A stretch of DNA of 64,000 bases from Mycobacterium sp. 1081908.1 (GTDB taxonomy: Bacteria; Actinomycetota; Actinomycetes; Mycobacteriales; Mycobacteriaceae). Of this stretch, positions 35,387-46,044 are shown in pieces. The stretch is taken from assembly GCF_001673535.1 (NCBI RefSeq), contig NZ_LZLY01000103.1, positions 53,277 to 117,276 of the forward strand. Direction: 5' to 3'. The translations under genes and the position numbers were made by a program. Within the stretch, counting starts at the first letter, position 1. Each line of letters opens with the position of its first letter. Under the pieces are notes generated by a model. It searched no databases. It had not been told where the DNA came from and was given only the letters and a program-made list of their open reading frames with translations.

Positions 35387-35851
35387 CTACAGGCGCTCCT
35401 TCACCGCGGCCGACAGCCGCGCGCCGTCGGCCTTGCCCGCCGCGATCGCGGTGGCCGCCTTCATCACCATCCCCATCTGCTTCATGCCCGGCCGCTCGCC
35501 GATCTCCTCGGCGACCTGTGCGATCGCGGTATCGGCGACGTCGGCCAGCTCGGCCTCGGTGAGCGGCGTGGGCAGGTACTCGTCGATGATCCGGGCCTCG
35601 GCGGGCCGGTTGGCGGCGAGCTCGCCACGACCGTTCTGGGTGTAGATTTCGGCCGCCTCGCCGCGCTTGCGCGATTCCCTGGCCAGCACCTTGATGACGT
35701 CGTCGTCGGTGAGCTCACGCGCCTGCTTCCCGGAGACCTCCTCGGTCTGGATCGCGGCCAGCAGCATGCGCAGGGTCGCGGTTCGCAACTTGTCCTGGGC
35801 CTTCATCGCCTGGGTGAGGTCGGTCCGCAGCCGGGATTTCAGTTCCGCCAT
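35387..35851 (-). CDS. GatB/YqeY domain protein (Rv3688c-like)
   Basis: A 154-residue, helical YqeY family protein: MAELKSRLRTDLTQAMKAQDKLRTATLRML opens the domain and ELADVADTAIAQVAEEIG and a GKADGARLSAAVKE end follow. YqeY resembles the tail domain of GatB, the tRNA-dependent amidotransferase subunit, and may bind tRNA. The length equals that of Rv3688c, which lies between rsfB and Rv3689 in M. tuberculosis. The start at 35851 is preferred over one 11 codons upstream because of family length. Confidence 0.9.
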   Translation of the reverse strand: MAELKSRLRTDLTQAMKAQDKLRTATLRMLLAAIQTEEVSGKQARELTDDDVIKVLARESRKRGEAAEIYTQNGRGELAANRPAEARIIDEYLPTPLTEAELADVADTAIAQVAEEIGERPGMKQMGMVMKAATAIAAGKADGARLSAAVKERL

Positions 35852-35984
35852 GGCTGTGACGCTACGCGCCGCGGCGCCGGTCAAGATTGAGAAATGCCCG
35901 GACCGCCGACAGGATGGAGCCCATGACGAACGACGGGCCCGGCCGCGAACCCGGTCATGCAGGCCGAAAAGGCGCCAGCACCCG

Positions 35985-37103
35985 GTGAACGCGCTGCCGC
36001 CGCCCGGCTACCCGCCGTTCCCCCCGCCCGGCCAATACGCACCGGCCGGCTATCCGCCGGTCTCGTATGGCCCGCCACCGGGCTACGGCCCCCCACCGGG
36101 ATACGGCCCGCCGCAGTTGGTGCCCGGGGCGCTCAAACCCGGCATCATCCCGCTGCGGCCCCTGACGCTGAGCGACATCTTCAACGGCGCGGTCGGGTTC
36201 ATCCGCGCCAACCCCAGGGCGACGCTGGGACTGACCGCGCTGGTGGTGGTGGTCATGCAGCTGATCTCCATGCTCGCGACGTTCGGCCCGCTGGCCGCCT
36301 ACGGCAGGATCACGGTCGCGCGCTCCAGCGAGCTGAGCGGCGGCATCGTCGGCGCGTGGCTGGGCTCGATGGCCGCGGGCATGGTGGTCACCTGGCTCGG
36401 CGGCATGCTGCTGTCCGGCATGCTCACCGTCATCGTCGGGCGGGCGGTGTTCGGAGCGCCGATCACGATCGGTGAAACCTGGGTCAAGATTCGGGGGCGG
36501 CTGCTCTCGCTGCTCGGGCTGGCGCTGCTGGAAGGCGTCGCCGTGGCGGCCCTGTTCGGGCTGGTGGCGGTGACCATCGCGCTGTTGGCCGTCGCCGGCG
36601 CCCCGGCGCTGGCGGTCCTCTTCGGTCTCCCGCTGGTGCTCGCGGCGTTCGTGGCGCTGGTCTACCTCTACACCATGGTGTTGTTCGCGCCGGTGCTGAT
36701 CGTGCTGGAGCGGCTACCCGTCATGGAGGCGATCACCCGGTCGTTCAGGCTGGTCCGACACGGCTTCTGGCGGGTGTTGGGCATCCGGGCGCTGACGTTC
36801 GTGGTCGCGTCCTTCATCGGCAACGCCGTCGCGCTGCCGTTCAGCATCGTCGGCCAAATTTTGATCGTCAGCGGCGGAGCCCCGTCCACCGGCGGGCTGC
36901 TGCTGAGCAGCGCGATCGCATCGGTCGGCTCGGCCATCGGCCAAATCATCATCGCGCCGTTCAACGCCGGGGTCATCACGCTGCTCTACACCGACCGCCG
37001 CATGCGGGCCGAGGCGTTCGACCTGGTGCTGCAGACCGGCGCCGCCGGCGGCCCCTACGCGGCCGCGTCCACCGACAACCTCTGGCTGACCCGGCCGGTT
37101 TAG
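35985..37103 (+). CDS. Multi-pass membrane protein with Pro/Gly/Tyr-rich N-terminus (Rv3689-like)
   Basis: About 372 residues from a GTG at 35985. The first 45 residues are Pro/Gly/Tyr-rich (repeats of PPPGYGPP). After LRPLTLSDIFNGAVGFIR come six or more membrane helices, in the pattern of the glycerophosphoryl-diester-phosphodiesterase membrane-domain family; the enzyme domain itself is absent. It heads an operon with DUF4129, DUF4350, MoxR and DUF58 genes. An ATG at 35923 opens a 21-codon frame ending at TGA 35986-35988, overlapping this start (GTGA). Whether that is a coupled leader or the true N-terminus separated by a frameshift is unclear. Confidence 0.82.
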   Translation: MNALPPPGYPPFPPPGQYAPAGYPPVSYGPPPGYGPPPGYGPPQLVPGALKPGIIPLRPLTLSDIFNGAVGFIRANPRATLGLTALVVVVMQLISMLATFGPLAAYGRITVARSSELSGGIVGAWLGSMAAGMVVTWLGGMLLSGMLTVIVGRAVFGAPITIGETWVKIRGRLLSLLGLALLEGVAVAALFGLVAVTIALLAVAGAPALAVLFGLPLVLAAFVALVYLYTMVLFAPVLIVLERLPVMEAITRSFRLVRHGFWRVLGIRALTFVVASFIGNAVALPFSIVGQILIVSGGAPSTGGLLLSSAIASVGSAIGQIIIAPFNAGVITLLYTDRRMRAEAFDLVLQTGAAGGPYAAASTDNLWLTRPV

Positions 37104-37115
37104 GACGAGCGGACA

Positions 37116-37769
37116 GTGCCTTCCATCGACATCGACCGCGATGCCGCCCATCAGGCCGCACAGATCGAGCTGGGCAAGCCGATCTATTCGAAAGGTTCGG
37201 CCGCCCAACAATTCGCCGAGTGGGTCAACGAACTGATCTACCGGCTGCTGGACAAGACCGCCTCGATACCGGGCGGCTGGTTCACCACCAGCGTGCTGCT
37301 CATCCTGCTGGTGATCGCGGTCGTGGTCGCCGTCCGTATCGCGCGCCGCACCATGCGCACCAACCGGGGCGGCGACTACCAGTTGTTCGAGGCCGCCCAG
37401 CTCACCGCCGCGCAGCATCGAGCAACCGCGGAAAGCTATGCCGCGCAAGGCGATTGGTCGGCTGCGATTCGGCATCGGCTGCGGGCTGTCGCGCGTCAGC
37501 TCGAGGAAACCGGTGTGCTGGAACCGGCTCCCGGCCGCACCGCCAACGAGCTGGCCCGCGACGCCGGCGCGGCGCTGCCGCATCTGGGAAGCGAATTATC
37601 CGAGGCCGCAACGGCATTCAACGACGTGACCTACGGCGAGCGGCCCGGAACCGAGGCCGCCTACCGAATGGTCGCCGCCCTCGACGACCATCTGCGCTCA
37701 CGCCCGCCCGCCGCGGCGCCGGCGCCGGGCCGGGCCGAGGCCACCGACTCCTGGGCGCAGGTCCGATGA
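37116..37769 (+). CDS. DUF4129 domain membrane protein (Rv3690-like)
   Basis: A 217-residue protein with one membrane helix (about 50-70, FTTSVLLILLVIAVVVAV) and a cytoplasmic C-terminal DUF4129 domain (about 95-190: AESYAAQGDWSAAIRHRLRAVARQLEE, GRTANELARDA, FNDVTYGERPG). DUF4129 proteins occur with MoxR ATPases and DUF58 proteins and are thought to be part of a membrane-associated chaperone-like system. The start is a GTG 12 bases after the preceding stop. The stop overlaps the next ATG by four bases. Confidence 0.88.
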   Translation: MPSIDIDRDAAHQAAQIELGKPIYSKGSAAQQFAEWVNELIYRLLDKTASIPGGWFTTSVLLILLVIAVVVAVRIARRTMRTNRGGDYQLFEAAQLTAAQHRATAESYAAQGDWSAAIRHRLRAVARQLEETGVLEPAPGRTANELARDAGAALPHLGSELSEAATAFNDVTYGERPGTEAAYRMVAALDDHLRSRPPAAAPAPGRAEATDSWAQVR

Positions 37770-38904
37770 CGGCGACGCGTCCGGCGCCGGCAACGCCGGT
37801 GCGGCGGTGGCGAACGGGGGCCTGGGTGGTCCTCACCGTCGTCGCGCTGGCCGTCATCGCCGGCATCGGCGCCTACCTGACCGCACCCCGGCCGGGCGCC
37901 CGGATGGATCCGAAATCGACCGAGCCGGACGGGGCGCGCGCGCTCGTCACGCTGCTGCGCGACGGCGGCGTCGAGGTGGTGGTGGCCGACACCGTCGCCG
38001 ACGTCGAACGCGCGGCGCGGCCGGGCACGCAGATCCTGGTGGCGCAGAGCCAATACCTCACCGACACCACGCTGCTGGACCGGCTGGCCAACGCCCCCGG
38101 CGATCTGCTGCTCGTGGAACCGACGGTGCGCGCCCGGGAGGCCCTGATGCCGGGGGTCCGCATGTCGACCGGCAGCACGGCATTCGACAAGAGCCCGAAT
38201 TGCTCGCTGCGAGAGGCGAATCGCGCCGGAACGGTGCGGTTCGGGCCCAGCGACACCTATCGGGCGACCGACGGCCGGGACATGACCAGCTGTTACGACG
38301 GGATACTCGTCCGGTACCGGGACGACGGGCGAGTCGTCACGGTGGTCGGCAGCACCGACTTCATGACCAACGGGAGCCTGCTGCAGGCGGGTAACGCCGC
38401 GCTGGCGATGAACCTGGCGGGCGCGAGGCCCCGGCTCATCTGGTACGCGCCCCACCGCGTCGAGGGCGAAACGTCGTCCCCCTCATCGATTTCCGATTTG
38501 ATCCCGGAAAACGTGACATGGATCGTCTGGCAACTGTGCCTGGTCGTGTTTCTCGTCGCCGTGTGGAAGGGCCGACGGCCGGGCCCACTGGTGGCCGAGG
38601 ACTTGCCCGTCGTGGTGCGCGCGTCGGAGACCGTCGAGGGCCGCGGCCGGCTCTACCGGTCCCGGCGGGCCCGCGACCGCGCCGCCGCGGCGTTGCGCAC
38701 CGCCACCGTGCAGCGGCTACTGCCCCGGCTGGGCCTGGGCCCGGGAGCGCCGGCGCCCGCCGTGGTGGCAACCGTGGCCAGACGAAGCGGCGCCGACCCG
38801 GGATTCGTTTCCTACCACCTGTTCGGGCCGCCGCCGGCCACCGACCACGACCTGTTACAACTTGCCCGTGCGCTCGACGACATCGAAAGGCAGGTCACAC
38901 GAAC

Positions 38905-38908
<4 letters not shown>
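37766..38908 (+). CDS. DUF4350 domain membrane protein (Rv3691-like)
   Basis: A 380-residue protein with a helix near residues 15-37 and another at about 250-270 (ENVTWIVWQLCLVVFLVAVW). Between them is an extracytoplasmic domain of DUF4350 type (DPKSTEPDGARALVTLLRDGG, ANAPGDLLLVEPT, VGSTDFMTN, with two Cys, in SPNCSLREAN and TSCYDG, that could pair). The C-terminus is a basic cytoplasmic tail. It overlaps both neighbours by four bases (ATGA and GTGA). Confidence 0.88.
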
Positions 38909-39881
<973 letters not shown>

Positions 39882-39882
<1 letters not shown>

Positions 39883-41204
39883 TGATTCTGACCGGACGCA
39901 CCGGGTTGCTGGCGCTGATCGGCGTCCTGCCCATCGCGGTATCACCTTGGCCCACCAGGGCTTTCGTGGTGCTGCTGGTGTTGCTGGTGGCTCTGGTGGT
40001 CGTCGACGCCGCGCTGGCGGCCAGCACCCGCGCGCTGCGCTATACCCGTTCACCGGACTGCTCGGCCCGGCTCGCGCAGCAGGTGAAGGTGGACCTGCAG
40101 GTGCACAACGACGGCCGCCGGCGATTCCGCGGGCAGATCCGCGACGCCTGGCCTCCCAGCGCGTGCGCCGAGCCGCGCATTCACTCCGTCAGCATCGCCG
40201 CCGGGCAGGCGCAGCCGCTCGAGACCCGGCTGCGCCCGGTTCGCCGCGGCGATCAGCGCGCGGCCGCGGTCACGGCGCGATCGATCGGGCCGCTGGGGCT
40301 GGCCGGACGGCAGGGCTCGCGGTCGGTGCCGGGGCAGGTCCGGGTGCTGCCGCCGTTCCTGTCGCGCAAACACTTGCCGTCGCGGCTCGCCAAGCTGCGT
40401 GAGATCGACGGCCTCTTGCCGACGCTGATCCGCGGGCAGGGAACCGAATTCGATTCGCTGCGTGAGTATGTCGTCGGCGACGACGTGCGCTCGATCGACT
40501 GGCGCGCGTCCGCTCGGCGTGCCGACGTGGTGGTCCGCACCTGGCGACCCGAACGCGACCGGCGCGTGGTGATCGCGCTCGACACCGGCCGCACGGCGGC
40601 GGGCCGCGTCGGCGTCGACCCGACCGCCTCCGACCCGGCGGGGTGGCCCCGCCTGGACTGGGCGATGGACGCCGCGCTGCTGCTGGCCGCGCTCGCGTCG
40701 CGGGCCGGCGATCACGTCGACTTCCTCGCCCACGACCGCGTGAGCCGGGCCGGCGTCTTCGGCGCGTCGCGCACCGAGCTGCTCGCCCAACTGGTCGACG
40801 CGATGGCCCCGCTGCAGCCAGCGCTCGTCGAATCCGATTGGCGCGCAATGGTCGCAACCATCCTGCGGCGCACGCGGCGGCGATCGCTGGTGGTGCTGCT
40901 GACCGACCTCAACGCGACCGCCTTAGACGAGGGCCTGCTGCCGGTGCTGCCGCAGCTGTCGGCCAAACACCACGTGATGATCGCCGCCGTCGGCGACCCG
41001 CGCGTCGACCAGATGGCCGGCGGGCGCTATGACGCGGCCGCCGTCTACGACGCGGCGGCCGCCGAGCGGTCGCGTAATGACCGGGGCGCGATCGCGACGC
41101 GGCTGCGCCGCGGCGGGGTGGAGGTCGTCGACGCCCCGCCTACCGAGATCGCGCCCGCCCTTGCCGACCGCTATCTGGCGATGAAAGCCACCGGGCGCCT
41201 GTAG
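39882..41204 (+). CDS. DUF58 domain protein (Rv3693-like)
   Basis: A 440-residue protein with two N-terminal membrane helices (about 5-55, LLALIGVLPIAVSPWP and AFVVLLVLLVALVVVDAAL), a beta domain, and the DUF58 signature REYVVGDDVRSIDWRASAR. A von Willebrand A-like fold with RRVVIALDTGRT and VVLLTDLNA follows. DUF58 proteins are the usual partners of MoxR ATPases. The GTG at 39882 shares one base with the moxR2 stop (TAGTG). It ends the operon and is followed by a strong inverted repeat. Confidence 0.9.
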
Positions 41205-41219
41205 TTTTGTTCCGCGAGC

Positions 41220-41266
41220 GTGCAACTACCGACGCTCCCACTCGGAAAATGCGTCGCCAGTTGCAC
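41220..41266. terminator. Bidirectional terminator-like hairpin between convergent genes
   Basis: GTGCAACT (41220-41227) pairs with AGTTGCAC (41259-41266). Inside, after an ACC/GCC internal loop, GACGC (41231-41235) pairs with GCGTC (41251-41255). It lies in the 83-base gap between the DUF58 and SpoIIM-like stops and has no U-tract, as is usual for mycobacteria. Confidence 0.65.
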
Positions 41267-41287
41267 TTTCGCGGCTCTCACTTATGC

Positions 41288-42280
41288 TCAACCGGTGGGC
41301 ACCACGTCGGGAGCGTCTTCGGTATCGCCGGTCTCGCCGGCCTTCACCGCGCGGCGGCCGAAATACACGATGTAGGACAGGAACGCAGCCTCGGCGATGA
41401 TCCCGATGCCCACCCGGACGAAGGTCGGCAACGGTGACGGCGTCACCAGCGCTTCGATCAGCCCGGAGACCAGCAGCACGCCGACCAGCCCGACGGCGAC
41501 CGATACGACGCCGCGGCCCTGTTCGGCGAGGACCTGTCCGCGGGGGCGATCGCCCGGCGAAATCACCGACCAGCCCAGCCGCATCCCCGTTGCGCCCGCG
41601 AGGAATACGGCCGTCAGCTCCAGCAGCCCATGGGGAATGAGCAGGCCCAGCAGGATGCCGCCCTTGCCGGCCTGAAACATCAGCCCGGCGATCAGCCCGA
41701 GGTTGGCGGCGTTGTTGAACAGGATGATCGGGATCGGCAGTCCCAACACGACCGACATGGCGATGCACTGCGCGGAGACCCAGGAGTTGTTGACCCAGAC
41801 CTGCAGGGCGAACGCGGCGGCGGGGTGTTCGCTGTAGTACGACGCGACATCGTGGTTGACCAATTCGTCGATGTCACTTGGCGTTCCGAGGGCGGACTGC
41901 ACCTCCGGATTGCCGGCCACCCACATCGCGATGATCACCACGACGGCGAAGAACGCCACCGCCGTGCCCAACCACCACCGCCAGCCGCGATACGCGACCA
42001 CCGGGAACGACACCGTCCAGAAGCGAACGAACGAGCTGCTCAGCGGCGCATGGGCGCCGGTGACCACGGAGCGGGCCCGCGCGACCAGGCTCGACAGCCG
42101 ACCGATCAGCAGCGAATCCGTGGACGCCGACCGCAGCATCGACAGATGGGTGGAGACCCGCTGGTAAAGCTCGACGAGCTCGTCGACCTCCGTGCCGGTC
42201 AGCGACCGTCGCCGCTTGACCAACTGGTCGAGCCGGTCCCACGTACCGCGATGGGTCAGCACGAATGCGTCGACGTCCAC
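41288..42280 (-). CDS. SpoIIM-like (stage II sporulation protein M) membrane protein (Rv3694c-like)
   Basis: A 330-residue protein. The N-terminal 100 residues are helical and soluble (FVLTHRGTWDRLDQLVKRRRSLTGTEVDELVELYQRV). Then come six or so membrane helices with the family segment VNNSWVSAQCIAMSVVLGLPIPIILFNNAANLG and PHGLLELTAVFLAGATGMRLG. SpoIIM homologues occur in non-sporulating bacteria next to RDD and MoxR genes. The start is a GTG, divergent from the RDD gene by 36 bases. Function unknown; a role in envelope biogenesis is only an inference. Confidence 0.88.
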   Translation of the reverse strand: MDVDAFVLTHRGTWDRLDQLVKRRRSLTGTEVDELVELYQRVSTHLSMLRSASTDSLLIGRLSSLVARARSVVTGAHAPLSSSFVRFWTVSFPVVAYRGWRWWLGTAVAFFAVVVIIAMWVAGNPEVQSALGTPSDIDELVNHDVASYYSEHPAAAFALQVWVNNSWVSAQCIAMSVVLGLPIPIILFNNAANLGLIAGLMFQAGKGGILLGLLIPHGLLELTAVFLAGATGMRLGWSVISPGDRPRGQVLAEQGRGVVSVAVGLVGVLLVSGLIEALVTPSPLPTFVRVGIGIIAEAAFLSYIVYFGRRAVKAGETGDTEDAPDVVPTG

Positions 42281-42316
42281 CCTGCGCAGCCTAATCGGCC
42301 TGTACCGTTCGGTGTT

Positions 42317-43183
42317 ATGTCGGAGGTGGTGACCGGGGACGCCGTGGTGCTCGACGTGCAGATCGCCCAGTTGCCGGTGCGGGCGGCCGGCGCGCTTATC
42401 GACATCACGGTGATCTTCATCTGCTATGTGCTCGGCCTGATGTTGTGGGCGGCCACCCTGACCCAGTTCGACTCCGCGCTGAGCACCGCCGTCCTGCTCA
42501 TCTTCACGGTGCTGGTGATCGTCGGCTACCCGTTGGCTTTCGAAACGGCTACGCGGGGACGGTCGGTGGGCAAGATGGCGATGGGCCTGCGGGTGGTGTC
42601 CGAGGACGGCGGCCCAGAACGCTTCCGGCAGGCGCTGTTTCGGGCGCTGGCGTCCGTGGTGGAGATCTGGATGCTCGCCGGGAGCCCCGCGGTCATCTGC
42701 AGCCTCTTCTCCCCGAAGGGCAAGCGCATCGGTGACGTCTTCGCCGGCACGGTCGTGGTCAGCGAGCGCGGCCCCCGGTTGAGCCCGCCACCGGTGATGC
42801 CCCCGTCGCTGGCGTGGTGGGCGTCGTCGCTGCAGCTGTCGGGATTGGGCGCCGGCCAGGCCGAGGTGGCGCGGCAATTCCTTTCCCGCGCATCGCAACT
42901 CGACGGTCAGCTGCGCCTACAGATGGCCTACCGGATCGCCGGCGACATCGTGTCGAGCATCGCACCACCCCCACCGGCCGGCGCCCCGCCGGAGCTGGTG
43001 CTGGCGGCCGTCCTCGCCGAGCGGCACCGCCGCGAACTGGCCCGGCTGCGTCCCCAGCTGCCCACCATGCCTCCCGCGGGCCCCTGGCCGCCGCCGGCCC
43101 CACCGGCCGCGCCCTGGCCGCAACCACCCCCGCAGCAGCCGTGGCCGCAGACCGATCCCGGCGGCTTCGCGCCGCCCGGTTAG
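42317..43183 (+). CDS. RDD family membrane protein (Rv3695-like)
   Basis: A 288-residue protein. The RDD domain (about 15-160) has VRAAGALIDITVIFICYVLG, GRSVGKMAMGLRVVSEDGGPE and FSPKGKRIGDVFAGTVVVS; the hallmark R, D, D residues can be located. A soluble helical stretch and a Pro/Trp-rich C-terminus (WPPPAPPAAPWPQPPPQQP) follow. RDD proteins have been linked to ion transport, unproven for this one. It is divergent from the SpoIIM gene and ends in a four-base overlap with the convergent small membrane gene. Confidence 0.87.
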   Translation: MSEVVTGDAVVLDVQIAQLPVRAAGALIDITVIFICYVLGLMLWAATLTQFDSALSTAVLLIFTVLVIVGYPLAFETATRGRSVGKMAMGLRVVSEDGGPERFRQALFRALASVVEIWMLAGSPAVICSLFSPKGKRIGDVFAGTVVVSERGPRLSPPPVMPPSLAWWASSLQLSGLGAGQAEVARQFLSRASQLDGQLRLQMAYRIAGDIVSSIAPPPPAGAPPELVLAAVLAERHRRELARLRPQLPTMPPAGPWPPPAPPAAPWPQPPPQQPWPQTDPGGFAPPG

Positions 43184-43569
43184 CCGGAGACCGCCGCCGC
43201 CATCAGCAGAACGTCGGCGATCAGCAGCGCCCAACCGACCAGCGGCACCGCGATGCCGCCGCGGCGCTTTGCGGTGAAGAACGAGACGAGAAGGACGACA
43301 AACGCCACCACCGGTGCGCCGTAGAACGCGACGCCGAAATCGATGCCGCCGCGGCCCAGATTGGGACAACTCCGGTCGGTGCACCCAGCGGTGCTCATCA
43401 CCCCGCCGAGCGCGAAGAGCATCACGATGGCCGCGGCGGGCACCGTGGCCAGCGCCAACCCCCAGTTCACCCACGGCCGCGCGCTGCGGCCCCGGACGTC
43501 GTCGCCCCGAGTGGGCTCGGCGGCGCTTTGAGTCCCGCCGCCGACCGTCAGGTTGTTGTTAGCGTTCAT
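43180..43569 (-). CDS. Small membrane protein of unknown function
   Basis: A 129-residue protein with a polar N-terminus (about 35 residues, MNANNNLTVGGG start) and three hydrophobic helices: LALATVPAAAIVMLFALGG, VVAFVVLLVSFF and VGWALLIADVLLMAAA. Two cysteines (AGCTDRSCP) sit in the first loop and could pair outside the cell. I do not recognise the family. It is transcribed towards the RDD gene and away from the PadR gene, with a 211-base divergent region. Confidence 0.65.
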   Translation of the reverse strand: MNANNNLTVGGGTQSAAEPTRGDDVRGRSARPWVNWGLALATVPAAAIVMLFALGGVMSTAGCTDRSCPNLGRGGIDFGVAFYGAPVVAFVVLLVSFFTAKRRGGIAVPLVGWALLIADVLLMAAAVSG

Positions 43570-43680
43570 CCCTCAGTTCCTACCCGCCGCCCGCGAGATG
43601 CAAACCGCGCGACGGTGACGCTCCCAAATTGGCTTTCCGCAGGTCAGCGCGATTTCGCCGCGCCGCGAGCCCCCGTTCAC

Positions 43681-43728
43681 GGAATATCCCGTTGCATCGC
43701 GTTAGTTTACGATATATCGTGATATTCC
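43681..43728. promoter_or_regulatory. Candidate PadR operator: palindrome within a larger inverted repeat
   Basis: ACGATATATCGT (43709-43720) is a perfect 12-base palindrome. GGAATATC (43681-43688) and GATATTCC (43721-43728) form an outer inverted repeat. It is an AT-rich island 53 bases upstream of the padR start in otherwise GC-rich DNA. PadR proteins bind such AT-rich palindromes in their own promoters; binding is inferred. Confidence 0.6.
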
Positions 43729-43780
43729 GTAGCGCCCGGACGGGGCGTTACCCACAAATCATTGAGAGGAACTACCAACC

Positions 43781-44482
43781 ATGAGCAACCCATTCACTCC
43801 CCCCGAGGGACCCTTCGCGGGCCGGCCCGGCCTGGGATTCGGTTTCGGCCCCGGCCCGGTGGACCGGCGCGCCCTGCACGACGCCAGGCGACAGGCCCGT
43901 CGGGAATTCCGCGAACACCTCCGCGACCACGCCGGCGACCACTTCGGCCCCGGTTTCGGGCCGGGATTCGGCCCCGGGTTCGGCCCGGGCTTCGGCTTCG
44001 GCCCGGGCGGCCGGCGCGGCGGACGCCGCCGTGGCGGCGCGGGCCGCGGACGCCGCGGTGATGTGCGCGCGGCAATCCTGGCCCTGCTGGCCGAGCGCCC
44101 GATGCACGGCTACGAGATGATCCAGCAGATCGCCGAGCGCAGCAACGGGATCTGGCGGCCCAGCCCCGGGTCGGTGTACCCCACGCTGCAGCTGCTGGAC
44201 GACGAGGGCCTGATCAGCGCGAGCGAAACCGACGGCAGCAAAAAACTTTTCGAGCTGACCGACGAGGGACGCGCGGCGGCGGAGAAGATCGAGGCCAAGC
44301 CGTGGGACGAGATCGCCGAAGGCGCCGACCCCGGCGCCGTCAACCTGCGTGCGGCCATGGGCCAGTTGTTCGGCGCGGTCGCGCAATCCGCGCACGCCGC
44401 CACCGACGAGCAGCAGCAGCGCATCGTCGAGATCATCAACAACGCCCGCCGTGAGGTCTACGGCATCCTCGGCGAGGACTGA
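43781..44482 (+). CDS. PadR family regulator with Gly/Phe/Pro and Arg/Gly-rich N-terminus
   Basis: A 233-residue protein. The first 95 residues are low complexity: five or so GFGPGF-type repeats (about 54-77), then an Arg/Gly stretch (RRGGRRRGGAGRGRR). The winged-helix PadR domain (about 93-165) follows, with ILALLAERPMHGYEMIQQI, GSVYPTLQLLDDEGLI and KKLFELTDEGRAAAE. The C-terminal helix (about 180-233) would dimerise. PadR proteins repress neighbouring genes in response to phenolics, drugs or redox signals. No obvious transporter target is adjacent, so it may regulate itself through the upstream palindrome and the divergent small membrane gene. Confidence 0.88.
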   Translation: MSNPFTPPEGPFAGRPGLGFGFGPGPVDRRALHDARRQARREFREHLRDHAGDHFGPGFGPGFGPGFGPGFGFGPGGRRGGRRRGGAGRGRRGDVRAAILALLAERPMHGYEMIQQIAERSNGIWRPSPGSVYPTLQLLDDEGLISASETDGSKKLFELTDEGRAAAEKIEAKPWDEIAEGADPGAVNLRAAMGQLFGAVAQSAHAATDEQQQRIVEIINNARREVYGILGED

Positions 44483-44517
44483 GGCACGGCCGCGGCGGAC
44501 CCTGGGTCAGGGCACGG

Positions 44518-46044
44518 TCACGTTACCGACACCCAGTCCAGGGTCCGCTGCACCGCCTTGCGCCAACCCGCGTATCCCGCGTCGCGCTGCTCGTCGTCCC
44601 ACGTCGGCGTCCAGCGCTTGTCCTCCTGCCAGTTCGCCCGCAGGTCCGACGGATCGGCCCAGAACCCGACGGCCAGGCCCGCCGCGTAGGCGGCGCCGAG
44701 CGCGGTCGTCTCGGCGACCACCGGCCGCACCACGTCCACGCCCAGCACGTCGGCCTGGATCTGCATGCACAGCTCGTTGCCGGTGATGCCGCCGTCGACC
44801 TTCAGTACCTCAAGGCGCACACCGGAATCCGCCTTCATCGCGTCCACCACGTCGCGACTCTGGTAGCAGATCGCCTCCAGCGTCGCGCGCGCCAGGTGCG
44901 CATTGGTGTTGAACCGCGACAGCCCCACGATCGCGCCGCGGGCGTCGGATCGCCAGTACGGGGCGAACAACCCGGAAAACGCCGGGACGAAGTACACCCC
45001 GCCGTTGTCGGGGACCTGACGGGCCAGCGACTCGCTCTGCGCGGCGCCGCTGATGATGCCGAGCTGGTCGCGCAACCACTGCACCGCCGAGCCCGTTACC
45101 GCGATCGAACCCTCAAGCGCGTACACGGGTTTGGCGTCGCCGAACTGATAGCAGACCGTGGTCAGCAGGCCGTTGTTGGACCGCACGATCGCCTCGCCGG
45201 TGTTGAGCAACAGGAAATTGCCGGTGCCGTAGGTGTTTTTTGCCTCGCCCTCGGCCAGGCACACCTGACCGACCATCGCCGCGTGCTGGTCGCCGAGGAC
45301 GCCCGTGATCGGCACCTCGCCGCCGAGCGGCCCGGTTTCCAGCGTCACACCGTAGGGCTGCAGGGGCGAGGACGCCGCGATCGCCGGCAGCATCGCGCGG
45401 GGGATCGCGAAGAACGACAACAGCTCGTCGTCCCAGTCGAGGGTTTCGAGGTTCATCAGCATGGTCCGGCTGGCGTTGGTCACGTCGGTGACGTGCGCGC
45501 CGCCCCGTGGGCCCCCGGTGAGGTTCCACAACACCCAGGTGTCGGCGGTGCCGAAAAGGGCGTCCCCGCGTTCGGCGGCCTCGCGCACCCCGTCGACGTT
45601 TTCCAGGATCCATTGCAGCTTGCCGCCGGCGAAGTAGGTCGCCGGCGGCAGGCCCGCCTTGCGGCGAATCACGTCGCCCCGGCCGTCTCGCTCCAGCGCG
45701 GACGCGATCCGGTCGGTCCGGGTGTCCTGCCAGACGATCGCGTTGTAGTACGGCCGGCCGGTCCGCTTGTCCCATACCAGCGTGGTTTCGCGCTGGTTGG
45801 TAATCCCCAGCGCCGCAAGGTTTTTCGGCGACAGATTGGCCCGGTTCAACACCGACGTCAGCACCGACGACGTGCGCTCCCAGATCTCCACCGGGTCGTG
45901 CTCGACCCAGCCGGCGCGGGGCAGGATCTGCTCGTGCTCGAGCTGATGGCGGGCCACTTCGGCACCGTCGTGATCGAAAACCATGCAGCGGGTGCTGGTG
46001 GTGCCCTGATCGATTGCGGCTACGAATTCAGCGGACTCGGCCAA
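44518..46044 (-). CDS. glpK: Glycerol kinase
   Basis: A 508-residue FGGY kinase that phosphorylates glycerol to glycerol-3-phosphate with ATP. Motifs: [15 protein letters not shown] phosphate-1 loop, [53 protein letters not shown] and [17 protein letters not shown]. The length is close to E. coli GlpK (502). It begins at a TTG at 46044 preceded by GGAGGAG six bases away, which decides the start. Position equals Rv3696c. Confidence 0.95.
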   Translation of the reverse strand: MAESAEFVAAIDQGTTSTRCMVFDHDGAEVARHQLEHEQILPRAGWVEHDPVEIWERTSSVLTSVLNRANLSPKNLAALGITNQRETTLVWDKRTGRPYYNAIVWQDTRTDRIASALERDGRGDVIRRKAGLPPATYFAGGKLQWILENVDGVREAAERGDALFGTADTWVLWNLTGGPRGGAHVTDVTNASRTMLMNLETLDWDDELLSFFAIPRAMLPAIAASSPLQPYGVTLETGPLGGEVPITGVLGDQHAAMVGQVCLAEGEAKNTYGTGNFLLLNTGEAIVRSNNGLLTTVCYQFGDAKPVYALEGSIAVTGSAVQWLRDQLGIISGAAQSESLARQVPDNGGVYFVPAFSGLFAPYWRSDARGAIVGLSRFNTNAHLARATLEAICYQSRDVVDAMKADSGVRLEVLKVDGGITGNELCMQIQADVLGVDVVRPVVAETTALGAAYAAGLAVGFWADPSDLRANWQEDKRWTPTWDDEQRDAGYAGWRKAVQRTLDWVSVT

